DNA from: Sclerotinia nivalis
Lineage: Eukaryota; Ascomycota; Leotiomycetes; Helotiales; Sclerotiniaceae
Length of the DNA stretch: 64,000 bases
Direction of reading: 5' to 3'
Assembly: GCA_029531795.1 (NCBI GenBank)
Contig: JAPEIS010000003.1
Span: 2,852,001-2,916,000, forward strand
Position 1 is the first letter of the stretch. Every line of letters begins with the position of its first letter. Positions 23,373 to 36,200 of the stretch are shown in pieces. The position numbers and the translations under genes are program-made. The notes beneath the pieces were generated by a model. The model saw nothing but the letters and a program-made list of their open reading frames with translations, was not told the DNA's origin and did no database searches.

Positions 23373-26300
23373 ATGGATTTTACGAAACTACGAGCAGCTG
23401 CTCTGAATAATGGGGATGATGAGGAGGCTGTTACAGTTAATACAAGAGCTTTGATAGATAAAGTCTTAGCTAGATACTCTGGAGAATGGACGACCTTACG
23501 AGAATTAATCCAAAATGCTGCGGACGCGCAGGCGACGACCGTTACTATCAAGTTCGAGACCTTACCCTCGACACAGGTCCCGACACCGAATACCACAAAT
23601 CAGTCAGAAATATTGAAACATGTTCTGTTAAACCATACACTGAAAAGGTTATTGGTCACCAACAATGGGCAAGCATTTGGAGTCAATGACTGGTCAAGGT
23701 TGAAGAGAATAGCTGAGGGAAATCCTGATGAGACGAAGATTGGAGCATTCGGTGTAGGTTTCTACAGCGTTTTCGCCGATTGCGAGGATCCTTTTGTCAG
23801 TTCAGGAAATCAGGCTATGGCTTTTTACTGGAAGGGAAACTCCCTGTTTACTAAGAAGATACAATTACCTCCTAATGAAGCGAACCCCAATACCAGCTTT
23901 GTCCTTGACTACCGAAACAATACGACGCCAATGCCGAATCTTCTCTCCATAGCCCAATTTTTGGCGACAAGTTTGACGTTTGTGGCTTTACAGAATATTG
24001 AATTATATGTTGATGACTACAAGATTATCTCACTGAAGAAGAAATCAGCACCAAGTTATAATGTACCTATCGCAAGGGATGTTGAAACAAGATCTAAAGA
24101 AGGTCTCATGAAAGTTCAAAGTCTTGAGAGAGAAAGCGTGCAGATGGATGCAACTTTCATGAGTGTTGTAGGCTGGAAACCTGCCAAGCCATCCACATCA
24201 AAGCCCTCTTATGATAATAGTTACGGGAGTTCTGATGTACCTTCTCTCCGCACCTTCTTCTCCAGACTTACTTCAAATAATAGCCAGGCTCAACAGAAAG
24301 CAAAAGCCTTACAAGAAGAAAAAGCTATGCAAGAAGTGCTACTGGAAGATTTAACGGCTTTGACAACTACTAACGTCTTTTTACGTGTGACTACGGCAAT
24401 GATCAAGACCTACATTCAGCCAAGTTTTGCAGCGGAGTTGGAACGAGCAACCAAGAAACCACCTCCCAAGACAACTAAATTAGCTATCCTCACATCTTCT
24501 TATGATGAAACAGAAGCATCTGCAAATGATAGTCTAGTGTCGAAGAACGTCGATGTTTTCGCATCTGTTCTTCCGGGAAAGAAACCTGGCGGACGAGTAT
24601 TTATTGGTTTCCCGACTCATCAAACCACCGGAGCGGGTATGCATCTGTCAGCGCCATCCGTTATTCCGACGGTAGAGCGTGAATCTATTGATTTAAATGC
24701 ACGATATGTACGAACATGGAATCTTGAAATGCTCAGAGTTGCCGGAATCATGGCAAGATTAGCATTTTCCAATGAAATGTCTGATCTCGCTGACAAGGTT
24801 AAGCGCGCTACCCAATCCAATGGAAATGGAAATAAAGTCACGAAGCGTGAGATTGAACAGTTCATGCCTGAAGCTGCACATATTTTGAAGACCTTTACGT
24901 TCGGAGATTCTACTCCCAGTTCTCAAGTTGCACAAGTCATCGAAGAAGCATTCTGGACAGCTTACAAACAGGCATCGATTGAAGTCTATAGCACTAGAAG
25001 TGTTCTCCCCACGACAAAGGTCCGGTTGGCTACGGAAGATTTGAGTGGCTTTGTTGAGGGAATCCCCGTGGTTCCAGATGCGCTCGTCAAGTCTGAGTTC
25101 GTGCAAAAGTTGAAGGACTTTGAGCTTATCACCGAAATTACGATTGGTGATGTCAAGCAGGAGCTTGAAGCAAAGGCACTTACTAAGGAGCAGCTGATCC
25201 AGTTTCTTAAATGGGCAGGTCGTAAGGCTGTGCTGGGGGAGATTGATGCCCAGACTGTTCTCTCTTTATTCGACGTTGCAGTGGCTACACTTGGGGATGA
25301 TAATAACCAGGGTGGAATCATCGCGCTGGGCAGCATCACCAATTATTTGAATGTTGCCAGGATACCTCCCGAGGCTCCGGTTCCTCCAACGACAATTCCT
25401 TTCGAATTTACTAGAGAATGTCAACCAAACCAACTCCAGGCCCTCGGATGGGAGCCCCTTGAGATTGTGCCGTGGTTGCGTTATTTGATAGAAACAAGAG
25501 ATAGAAATGGACCTGCGCAAAACATAACTACGACACCACAATTTGCAGCCAAGGTTCTTCATATTATTTCAAAATCATGGGAAGGTATGAGTGCCAACTC
25601 GAAAGCGAGTGTCATATCACTACTTTCGTCCTTGACCGTCATTCCAACTAAGTGCGGTATGAAGAAACCTGGTGAAGCTTTCTTCGAAAGTGTAAAGCTT
25701 TTTGAGGACCTACCTACTCTTACAAATTGTCCAGGTGTCAAAGAAAAGTTCCTTGCCGCTCTTGGAGTACGAAAAACAGTTGATTTGGAGACAATTTTCA
25801 GTCGACTTCTCGCACCTAACACACAAGCTAAAGAGGGCGAGGTTTCCAAGAGCAGTCGTCACATGGACCTGATCAAGTATCTAGCGTCGGTGAAGGATGA
25901 CATTCCGTTAGAAGATCTCAAGAGATTAAAAGAGTCACAAATATGCCCCGCTGAGGCAGGACCCCCAGGTCAAGAATCATCACAAGGCACGGCGCGGATG
26001 TACAAAGTTCGTGAACTCTTCGAGCCAAAAGATGATCTCAGAAACTTGGGACTACCAATAATCCAATGGCCAGGAGCACATTTCAATTCTAGATCAAATG
26101 AAGGCCGTTTCTTGGCTATGCTTGGGTTGAGATCCTTCCCTGCCGTCCCTGAACTTATTGATTTGATGTCATCAACTGATTTTATTCTCCGAGACAAGGC
26201 TATGGTTTACTTCATTGCGAACCATCACACTAACGGTTATGCGTCTTTTGATGTCAGTGCCACTATGAAAGCAATTCTCCCGATTGAAGGTGATGAGAAA

Positions 26301-28772
26301 CGAAGAGTTGCACCTCTAGAGTGCTTCACGAATGAAAAGAGCTCCGTTCTTGGTTTCGATATCTTGCGACAAAACCTTCGAATTCATGCCAATAAATTTG
26401 GTGTTGTAGTCAATCCTTCGATCACAGAATGCGTCAATCGACTCATACAAAACCCACCAAAGAGTCGTCGTGATGCCCTCACCCTTTTCGGATACTTTTC
26501 GAGTAGACTTGGTGAACTTGGTCTCCATAGTTGCATCAAACTTGGGGATTCTGCTATTGTCCCTGTGCCTGATCATCGAGAAACACCGAAAGGGCTTTTT
26601 AATGAGAAGGCGCAGCACTCTAGCAAGATCAAGTACCTCGCACCTCGACAATGTTACTTGGGAAGTTCTTCGGAATATAGCGACATTTTTGACTTTGTTG
26701 ATTTCGGAACCGAGGCCAATACTTTCCTCCTGAAATGTGGGTCTAAGAATGAGCCTGCTAAGTTGGAACTTGCTGCTTTAGTTTGTCAAGAACCTGCTCG
26801 TCTTCTTGGAATCATGCAGAGTCCTGAAAAGTACTTGAACCTTTTAAGGTCTCTCGCAATTGATTTACCTATGTTGAAAAAAGATAAGGCTCTTTTCAGG
26901 CAAATGAAGCTTTCTAAATTCCTTCTTGGATCTAAGGAAATCTTGGCTGCAAAGGAAAGGCCAAAGTCAACCAGTCTCTTGGATGAGCAGGAATCTGAAG
27001 TGGAGGAACTAGAAGATGCCCCACTCAAACAATGGCATTTGGAGCAACCTAATAAGATTGTTGTTGTCGATGATTATAATAGCTACCGTCTCTTCAAAGA
27101 GAGTCTGATTTGTGCACCTCTGGAGGATAAATTGGAAGAATTCTATCTTGCACTCGGATCTGCCAATCTTAGTGAAATTGTACAAGAAGATCTCCGCGTT
27201 GGTCAGGCGGTTCCGTACCAAGGAGATTCCGCCAAACTCCGGAAGCATATTCTTGAGAGATCAAAGCTCTTCTTGCATGAATCACCTCGGGAGAATGTGA
27301 GGCGGGATAGTCGATGGCTGGAGAAGAATTTGACGGTATCAACTGTTAGTGGTATACAAGTCAGGCGGTCTTTGCGAGGTCACAATTTATCGAATACAGA
27401 GAAGAGAACTGCTGCTTGTATTCAAGGACGACATGAAGGATTACAACTCTTGGTCACTAATGCATACGATACATATCAAATCAGTCAGGCTATGTGTAAG
27501 CACTTACTAGCTCGCCCACAGCAACAGTCTTACCTGACATTCGAGTCCTTCCTTACTCTGTCCTTGACGCAATTACGTTCTCGTGGTTATAATGTGGAAA
27601 GAATTCTTAGAGCTAAGGCAGCTGAAGCACGGATCGCAGAAGAGGAACGCAAGCGACAGCTTGCCATAGAGCAAGAACAGATCAAAGAGCAAGAAAATCA
27701 ATGGCAACAAGACCACAATCAACAGGCTGTTGCAGCTTCGGCTGCACGAGAGGAAACCCGTCGTAATTCTAATGTTGCAATGCCAGGGGCATTTGGTTCC
27801 GATTCTCCATCACCACCCCAGGTCAAGAAAGAGAAGAATCGTGGATTATTTGCAAATCTTACACGTCGATTGGGTCTTGACAACAGTGATGATGAATCAC
27901 CAAGATCCCCTACCACACGGACACCATTATCCGAAGATGCGCCGCCACCTTATAGCGAGACTGCGGGGCAAAAGCCACAGACAGAAAGTGTCACCTCTAA
28001 CGGAGCCATCAAACAAAACCTTCTCAATGCCATTCAATCATCTAGAGCCTATGATTCCTCTGATCTCTTCTCGCCTCCCTCTGCAAATCAGGTTAAGGAA
28101 CAAGCCGAATACTGTGATTCTGCTTCTGGCCAAAACCTCACATACTTTGCCGATACTTCTAATGGCACACGTGTCTTCACATCCAACGATAGGGTCAATC
28201 CCAACGGTCCCAAATTAACAGATTTCTTAGCTGGAAACGTCTCTTCTCTGAACGTCTTCGCAACTTTACTTCATGAAGCCGCGGATATATATAATTTGCC
28301 GAGAAAAGCTATACATATCTTTTACGATGATCATGGGAATACGATTGCTTTTAATAGTAAGGGTAGTATCTTTTGTAATTTTAGATTCTTTGAACAGCTA
28401 CATCTGAAAAAGCTGGAATCGAAGGGTGGAGAGGAAAAGGTTGAGGCGGGCGCTTATTGGTGGGTAGTGCTTGCGCATGAGTTAGCGCATAATTTGGTTA
28501 GTGCGCATAATTCGGATCATAGTTTTTATACGTAAGTGTTCCTCTTTCTTATCCTTGTTTTCTTGTTGGAAGGTAGTCGTCTGGGGACGAATAGGAGAAG
28601 GGGGAGAAAGGAGATGGATGGAGTCAGGATGAACAAAAGCTAATGACATCTCGATAGTGAACAACTAATCGCGAATTACTTCCCGAAAATGATGGCGAGA
28701 GCAACCAAATACACCGCAGTGCCGCCAACACCAAGAGAGGCTCCTGAAGGACGAAGTTCGAGTTCTAATTGA
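23373..28772 (+). CDS. DUF3684 protein: GHKL ATPase N-terminus, HEXXH C-terminus
   Basis: Two exons (23373-28531, 28658-28772) give 1757 residues. Residues about 20-130 form a GHKL (Hsp90/histidine-kinase-type) ATP-binding fold. They show an N box (LRELIQNAADAQA, residues 42-54), a VTNNGQAF segment in the place of the D-x-G box, and a glycine-rich lid (KIGAFGVGFYSVFAD). The arrangement resembles the sacsin repeat domain. The long middle matches what I know as the fungal DUF3684 family. A coiled-coil segment rich in Glu/Gln/Arg lies at about 27600-27730, then a disordered Ser/Pro region. The last part, WWVVLAHELAHNLVSAHNSDH, contains an HEXXH motif with a third His at metzincin-like spacing. 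The terminal intron was placed by a GTAAGT donor and a CTNAC-like branch, and joins SFYT to EQLIANYFPKM. The start is the first in-frame ATG. Cellular role unknown; a chaperone-like function is an inference. Confidence 0.9.
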
Positions 28773-30882
28773 TCCTAGACTTGACGCCATACACGATGAA
28801 CGATTTGATGTTGAGGGAAGGGGTTTTACTTTTAATATAATTTATCATTCTTAGGTGTACATGGTGTAGGTGGTCTGGAAGATGTAGATATGTATCATGA
28901 TGCAGTAGGACTTACATAGATATGGCGTTTTTATGATAGATTGTTGGGATGTTGGGAGTGGGGCTATACATACATGGGATATTAATAGTTTGGTTTTGGG
29001 TTGTTTTCTGGGGGGAGGGTAGGATAGAATATGGGATTGTAGATAGATGAATAGATGGATGGATGGGTGCTTTTGAATATTACTTTTGTGTTGTGTTTTT
29101 TGTGATTTATTTTTGTGTGGGTTGTATTGTGGTTTATGGGTTTTGATGTTTGAAGTAAGTAGGTTGATATAAAGGTGAGGTTTAGATGTTTAGTTGAAGT
29201 TAACTTAACAGTAAACATACCATCCCACTACGAGTATCTTCATTCATTCAATCAAGCGAACTCAACACAGGTCAACAAAACTCAACATGGCATAGCACAT
29301 AGACAAATAAAGAGATTCAACATTCAAAAATCAAAGACAAAACGAAATATAAAATAGGAAATATGAAATATGAAGCTAGATCTAGATCTAGGGAAAAAGG
29401 GATGATAGTGATGAGTGTTGGAGATTCTTTTGTTATCATTTGGAAGGATGGTTTCCGTGGGTGGGGGTTTTTGGTGTTTGGGTTTTGATTTTTGGGTTGG
29501 GTTTTTGGTTTTTGGTTTTTTATGTAGTGGGGAATGAGGAAGAGGGGTTTGAGTGATGTGAGCGGGAAGGAGATGGAGAGGGAAGGAAGAGAGAGCTGAT
29601 ATTACAATTAAGCGATCTCTCCTATCTAGAGTTTCGAATATCCTATCCTTCTCTTGTCTTGCCTTGAATTGCCTTTTTTATAATTAGATCTACTAATCTT
29701 TTTCACTTTCTGTTTTTTCTTCCATATCCTATCTTAGGTATATTCAAGTTTGAATGGTCACCCTACTGGACCTACTCTCATGATCTTTAAATTAGGATAT
29801 GGATGGGATGGGATGGAGTTTTTGGAATGTTGGTTTTATTGGCAAATCACAAGTTTGAGTAGGTGGATGGCGGGAGGTGGGTTTAGATTGTTTATGGGAT
29901 GCATGGGGAATGGAGAATGAAGAAAGTAAGAGGTGGAGAGTTTTTCTGATTATCTTGACTAAGTTTGAGGCACATACATCAATTTAGAGGTCGGCTGTCT
30001 TTAAGAAAGCCTCTAGTATGCTGGGTGAGTGACATTTTGATAGTCTGGAATGAGTTTAGCGAGTTTTCGTTAGAGGATTTTGACGTTTCACCTTAATCGC
30101 GGGTGGTTGGTTGGTCCGCAAAGATAAATAGTGCCCTTATCTGCTATGTAAGAAGTGTCCCAAAGATCCTCGATAACAAGATTAGAATAGATGCGAAAAG
30201 TTTTGATATACTCAAATAAGGGGATGGCGACCGAGTAATGGTGAGTCGAACTAGTCTTTTGTTTATAAGCTTATTGTTTAAGAAGGACTACTTGTAATCT
30301 TTAGTTGCAAAGTGCGAAGTACTGGCTGGGGTTTATTGATTCTCCAATAGTCGAATTTCATTTGGGAAACGATGAGGTTTGGATGTATATATTTTTAGCT
30401 CCCGATAAGTTAGGAAGTAGATACCATAGAAGCACAGCCTCGTAGAATTCATGATCCTTATTCACTATAAGTCTATAACCCGCGAATAGTGAAATTTGAC
30501 TATCTGAGATTGGGTAGTTGAATTGATGGAATCACGTGCTAGCTACGTTAGAGTATACGGCATCTCTATACCGTTCACCTTTTCTAACTATATCACCATG
30601 TTATTACATACAAATAATATCATAAAAACGCTTTTATGACCTACAATAATATCATAAATACACTTTCACTTATCAAATACAACAAATCTTCGTCTACACA
30701 ACCTCAAATAACAGCTTGCTTACCAAAGCGGCAATTCAAAAAGCGAGAGCTTCTCAAGTATTGGATCTTCCCTTCAACAGCTTGCCGTCGCTTGCCCTCT
30801 TACAATATCACCAAGCAGCCTTGCATCATTTAGAAAACAGTCTGCTCGACAACATTCTAAAAGTATCCTATTTAAACAAACC
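28773..30882. other. 2.1-kb gene-free spacer
   Basis: The region holds T- and G-rich low-complexity stretches, GATGGATGG repeats near 29045-29070, a palindromic CTAGATCTAGATCTAG near 29373-29390 and a TTTTGG-rich tract at about 29465-29520. Frames of 60-78 codons have no domain or start context. Nothing further is recognised. Confidence 0.5.
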
Positions 30883-32231
30883 ATGTCGGAATTTCCAAAA
30901 TTCCATTTGCTGGCTACAGAGCTGCAAGATCAAATCATAGAAGAGTGCGCGTCTGCAGATATTTTGAGATTAGGTAGCTATCTATTGTAATATTCTTCCA
31001 CAAAGCTTATAACTAACTCATCATAGCACAAACTTCACATGGTATGTGTGATATTGCTCTACCGTTGCTTTATCGTCATGTTGATATCAGTTGTCATAAT
31101 GAGCGTGGCTTGTTCCAGAGTATCTTTGGTAGTTCATACGGTAAGGTCCTAGCAGACAATCCATATCGTGAGATGGCAGGAAAGAAAGAACTTGGGAGGC
31201 GACAGTCGACATTCTGCAATGCGATAATCAAAAAGCCGTCACTTGGAAGTTGGGTTTTGAGTTTGACTTGGACTTGCAATTGGTCGTGCTGGGAAGGAGT
31301 CACAGATCTTGAAGAGCTTAATCAAAAGGTGTGGAATGCGTGGATGTTGCTGGTTCGAGTCCAAAAACTGGATTTGTGTTCTTTAGCCGCTGACATACAC
31401 GTCTTGGAATTCTCTATCCTTCTAAAGATGATCCCACCGTCTATTTTTCCGATGGCTACTACCATTAAAATCGGTTGCAATATGCCCTATTCATATTTTC
31501 GAGCTTGCCTGTCATCCCCCGAGACTGTGATCTCTCTGGAGTTGAACAACCTTCTAGGCGTCCGACAATTTAAAGATGGGTGGAGCCTGTTTCGCTCTGG
31601 TAGGAAAAGCGATATCAAGGAGGAGGAATTTCGTTGTCATCCTACAAGATCCCAAGAGACCGTGGATGAAAATGGAATACCCGTACTGAGACATGATGGC
31701 CCAATGAGAGGACATCTACAGCCATTTCTTGGGAGATTCACAAAATTGGCCCATCTTACCATTCGCACAATTGGCCATGAGGATCACCAAGATCACAGAT
31801 GGTCAGAGGTGAGAGAAAAAGCACGATATACCGAAATTGCGACTTTTATCAAATCGGTTGCTCCTACGCTCACGACTCTTGTTTTTGAGCAAGGAATGGA
31901 AGTCGAGGGTGTGACAGGACGCAGTAGTAGGGCCCAATCAATAAAGCAGACGGGGCGGCCAATGGATACTTACTTTCTATCACACATTCTTCCAGCATTG
32001 ACTGAAGAACAATGGCCCAAACTTGAAAAGCTTTCCATCCGAGGTGTTGGGGGAGAAATTAGGGATAGTACTAGAGTGTATGGGAGAGTTAACTGGACAC
32101 CAGAAACTTCTGGTATTTCTGAATCCGCCGAGGATCAATTGCGCTTGGCTTTGGGCAATAGTGTTCGTTTTAGCTGGGAAAAGATGGCTAGGAAGAGCTT
32201 TCACATGATGGTAGTGTTCTATGGTAGATAG
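30883..32231 (+). CDS. F-box-like protein of unknown target
   Basis: Two exons (30883-30973, 31027-32231) encode about 431 residues. The first exon begins MSEFPKFHLLATELQDQIIEECASADILRL and splices to AQTSHGMCDIALPLLYRHVDIS. This order (LPxEL..I...L...DLL.L..v.....ALPLLYRHV) is typical of N-terminal F-box regions in ascomycete proteins, where the F-box recruits Skp1 of an SCF ubiquitin ligase. The rest is an alpha/beta, weakly leucine-patterned region without a family I can name; it probably binds the target. The ATG at 30883 follows a CAAACC leader and is supported by the fit of the spliced F-box. No neighbour suggests a pathway. Many fungal genomes carry large, fast-evolving sets of such genes. 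Confidence 0.7.
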
Positions 32232-33897
32232 CTGTAGGCAGGTGGGTGATATATCAGGACTTCGATTCCTCGATTGATATCAACCCTTTGCGTTGGGCGG
32301 TACAAGTTTTTACTTACAGCTAGTTGGCTACCTAAATGCTCTTCAATCAGAACATGTCATTAAGCCGGCTCCTAAATTTCCTAATCAAATTTCAATAGGA
32401 GAAAGGACTTTCAGATAACAAAAATACAAATAGAAAAATACAGATTTCTCATCGTTAAATTGACTCACTCACACCCGCAACCAGAAGTTTAAATGTTGCA
32501 AAGCATTTTGTACAATACAAAGCTCAAACAGTACAGAGATATGCATCTGTAAACTCGATACGTCGACAAATGAATTCTAGAATAGGTTACCGAGTTGATA
32601 TTTTGATCCACTCTCAAACTGGCGATCGAGCTACCTTGATGAAAAAGTGAAAAGGACGCTCAATATACCACATCAATTGTCTACTCATGAGTATGTAATT
32701 CTTTCACTGATTGACTTCGAACAATGAGCTGCAAATCTCTAGATATCCGTAATCTCAAGACCTGATCCTTTATCTAAAATCCGAGATGGATTACAGAACT
32801 TGCAAACTCTGGATTCTAGTTACACTTAACGGAGGATAATTAATTCAATTGGATATTTGTGATGCTAGGGCATATCCATCCTCGACATATGAAAGTATAT
32901 ATAAAGCGAAGGAATGTCCCAAAATCAATTATTACTCTCCATTCCCCCCACCCGGACAATTTCCTCGAGAGATGATTCTTTTGATTGTATATCCCATTTC
33001 ATCCCCTCTCATTCTCATCTCATCTCATCTCCTTATCGTCAGATCTACTATAGAATATAAATATAAATATAATATATAAATTATCCATTTTATAAAAAGT
33101 TCTTGCTACCTAGCTATAAAATCTATTAATTTCAAATTAGGTAGGCGTAAAACGATAGTAACATTAATATTCTAAATTTCATATCATCTAGATCCATAAC
33201 CTTCTACTCTCCTAGCGGTCTGCAATCTTTCTAAGCAAGCAGGCAAGGTACAAAATAATAAAGATCAAATGATAATATAGAATTACATAAATACATGACG
33301 TGACTTATATTCCGATTTTCGTCTTAACTTCATTCTCCGTTTCCATTTCCATTTTCATTTGCGTCTCTCCCTTGCATCCACTTTCAATATTCACTACACT
33401 CCACCAATTAACTAGCTAGCCAATAACCTTCCATCTCTACCCTTACAAATTCTTTTGTTGCATATCTGTTATAGGGTATTAAGCCTAGAGATGCCTATAA
33501 CCCAATACTACTATACCTACCATACCAAAACCACAAGATTAGGATGTAACATCGTTATACATTGGGTATGCATAAAAAGTTTCCGAACTTATGTCTTCAC
33601 CGCCCAAGCAAGATCCAGAGGTGATTACTCATGAAAGATATATATAGCTTTTATTCAGCGGATAATGTATGTACAAAGTATACTTCATATATACAACCCC
33701 CTCAAACGAACGGGTCTTTTTAACTTACAACATCGTTCTCCACCAGACAAGAATAATAAAGAGCGTTTCGCATTCATTCATTCATTCATCCATCAGTTCA
33801 GTCCATCAGTCCATCAGTTTATCAGGCCATCCATCGATCCACAATGACTTCACCATCCATATATACAACACCACTCGTTTTCCGATCCTTACAACCC
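32232..33897. other. 1.7-kb AT-rich spacer
   Basis: No gene is seen. It contains CATCT repeats near 33000-33035, ATATAAAT runs near 33055-33080 and CATTCATTCATCCATC-type repeats near 33775-33835. The last block probably lies in the 3' UTR of the GH7 gene. Confidence 0.5.
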
Positions 33898-35386
33898 TTA
33901 ACCATAAGTAGAGTTAATAGCCCCCACCTTAATATTGCTATAAACCACATAAGCATTGGGAGAGCTAGCCTCCACACTAGCGGGAACCCCAGTGCTTGTA
34001 GAACAAGTACCTCTTGGACCACCAGCGCCCGTCTGTGTAGTAGGATAAGTAGAATCAAGCCAAAGCATATTGGCATAATAATCATCCCAGAGCGACAACA
34101 CGAGAACCATACCGGCTTTGAAAGCAGCAGACATGGAAGCCAAACCGCCATGGTTAGCAAATGAGGTGGGATCACCAAAAGCAGTTTTTTGGGCGTTGCA
34201 GAAGGGCGTTGTGATGGAGTTTCCGGTTACACCGGAGATGGTCGAGTAGGAGTTCGGGATTACTTTGCCATTTTGTACGTAGAAACGTTTGATTTCGTTG
34301 AGGGTGCCGGATGAGGTGCCATCGGTGGTGAGGAACTGGTTATTATGTTAGCTTGAACCTTTTTAAGTGAGATTAAAATAGAGATAGCAAATTATCTATT
34401 GCTAGACAAAAACTCACCTGAGTAACGACGGTGAAAACGGAATTGGTATTGACGGTCATTCCTGGACCATAGAAGGTCTTGTTACCCATGCGGTAGGCGT
34501 TGAAATCACATCCATCTGGATCACAAGTACCAGCATATCGTGTTGACGAGTAGGTGCCACCACAAGCATCTCCGGTGCAAGTGGTTTGTGTCACGGTATC
34601 ACAAGAGTGAGGAGTAACAGCAGTGGAGATTGAGTTTGCCTCCCAGATATCCATTTCAGCACAGCATGAGCCGTAATTACCAACACCAGTGTTTGGGTTA
34701 TTGGATGAGGGTACCCAACCATCAACGTTTGCCTAAGCGATTCGTCAGATCAGCATCGCCCCTTTGGAATGTGTACTTGAACTTACCTTGCCAGCAATGA
34801 ATTTCATGTCACGAGGACATTGTGAGTCACAATATCCTGTACCGTACTGGGCACCAGCGGTGTTGGTCGAGGAGATACCGCCATCAGCTGGTAGGTTAGC
34901 GAAGTAAACAGCACCGTTCAATCCGCAAGGTAGATTGGAGACATCAACATCGAATGTAAACTCTTGGTTCAAAAGATTGAATGTCTTGTAGTGAGTGTTG
35001 TCGGCCAAGAGGTAAACACGAGATCCGATGTTCTTTTGCGCTGATTGAGTAACAAAGTTGAGTCTCAAGGAATTACCACTGGTTGTGATACCGTAGGTTC
35101 CGGAATAGTCTGCACCATCAAGTGCACAGTTCTTTGCACAGGTGGCATCGTCTGGACACAGTGTTGCATCCCAGGTGTTTCCTGTATAGCAGTTTGTCGA
35201 AGTGCTTGTTCCATGAGTCCATCGCCAGTTTCCATCGAGAACGATGCTTCCGCTGTTTGTAGTACATGATCCTTTAGCAGTACAAGACTGCCAAGTAAGA
35301 GAAGGATGATTCTCTGCATTGTAGGTACCGATCTGTTGACCATAAGCGGCCGCGAAAAACGACACGAGGGCGATTTTGGACGTCAT
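33898..35386 (-). CDS. cbh1: GH7 cellobiohydrolase (exoglucanase 1), secreted, no CBM
   Basis: Three exons on the minus strand (35386-34787, 34732-34418, 34335-33898) encode 450 residues. A short signal peptide ([16 protein letters not shown]) precedes the mature start [19 protein letters not shown], typical of glycoside hydrolase family 7. The catalytic block EMDIWEANS holds the nucleophile Glu, the assisting Asp and the acid/base Glu. Many conserved Cys residues follow. The [10 protein letters not shown] segment spans the join just after intron 1. GH7 cellobiohydrolases release cellobiose processively from the reducing ends of cellulose. The protein stops right after the catalytic domain (VGAINSTYG), so the Ser/Thr linker and carbohydrate-binding module of two-domain members are absent. 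An in-frame ATG at 35416 would add 10 residues and weaken the signal peptide. TATA-like, CreA-type and XlnR-type sites lie upstream. Confidence 0.95.
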
Positions 35387-35464
35387 ATTGATTCCTTGCT
35401 CAGTTCTTGTATTCATGCAAATTGTAGTTGAACTGAAAAGAACTTGAAGGAAGAAAAGGCCTTC

Positions 35465-35471
35465 ACTTTAT
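35465..35471 (-). promoter_or_regulatory. TATA box of the GH7 gene
   Basis: TATAAAG on the minus strand, about 80 nt before the GH7 start codon. The spacing suits a core promoter with a short 5' UTR. Confidence 0.55.
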
Positions 35472-35731
35472 ACTTCTTTCGCGTTTCCTCCATACTGATC
35501 AAGTGTCCTTCCTGCATGGCCCACTTTCTCAACGTACCTATCAACCCTCTAACCTCGTAGACGACCGGCTCGAAAGGTCCGCTGGATTGACGGTATCATG
35601 AACCTAATACCAGCAACACGATCGGACAGGCGGACCGTAAAAAGAGACGATGTTGAAAAGCCACGATGAAATACATAGAAGCTTGTGCTCACCTGGTGGA
35701 GAAATTTGATAAAGAAGCTTTATTTCTCATT

Positions 35732-35743
35732 CCGGGGCCCCAC
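35732..35743. promoter_or_regulatory. Paired CreA-type sites upstream of the GH7 gene
   Basis: CCGGGG followed directly by CCCCAC, which reads GTGGGG on the other strand. Both fit the carbon-catabolite repressor consensus SYGGRG and lie about 350 bp upstream of the GH7 start. Paired sites are characteristic of functional CreA targets. The match is to consensus only. Confidence 0.45.
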
Positions 35744-35772
35744 ACATGTCAGAACATGTCATAGCAAACTTC

Positions 35773-35939
35773 TTAGCCATCTATTACCGAGGGGGTCTGC
35801 CAAGAAATTTAATTAAAAAACACGCAATACTTGAACTCAGGAACATCCCACACAGAATAGCGATACACAGAAATTTCTCCGCGTCCCCCCTTTCTGTGAA
35901 CATGCTAGTGGCCAATAGTCGTCACTGAACTATTTAGCC
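35773..35939 (-). promoter_or_regulatory. Two XlnR/Xyr1-type GGCTAA sites upstream of the GH7 gene
   Basis: GGCTAAG (minus strand, core at 35773-35778) and GGCTAAA (core at 35934-35939) match the GGCTAAR element bound by XlnR/Xyr1, the activator of cellulase and xylanase genes. They lie about 390 and 550 bp upstream of the GH7 ATG, in the coding orientation. Confidence 0.45.
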
Positions 35940-36200
35940 GAGAAATTAAAGTTTTGTTTCGGCATTGAAAGTTCGCTTTTTCGCGCTATTACACTTGACT
36001 GTGAATTTTGAAAGAAACATGAAATAATCCTTCCGAGAGATCTATCTAATCATCCCCCTAGTTCGTAAGAGCTTCAAGATTTTAGACAGTCGTCGAGGAC
36101 GGAGGTTACAGGGTGAACATTGCGTCCACTGCTCAATTTGTATAATTTGAAAGACTTTCTAATCAAGCACAGGGGTTTGATCTATTTGCAGATCCGGCAT

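Larger units (their letters stand above)
35387..36200. promoter_or_regulatory. Promoter region of the GH7 gene
   Basis: About 0.8 kb with no gene. It contains the TATA-like, CreA-type and XlnR-type sites listed separately, upstream of the minus-strand cellobiohydrolase and downstream of the putative membrane-protein gene. Confidence 0.6.

Noticed and set aside
29373..29390. CTAGATCTAGATCTAG palindrome
   Set aside because: Too short and isolated to be called an element. It is probably a simple-sequence expansion.
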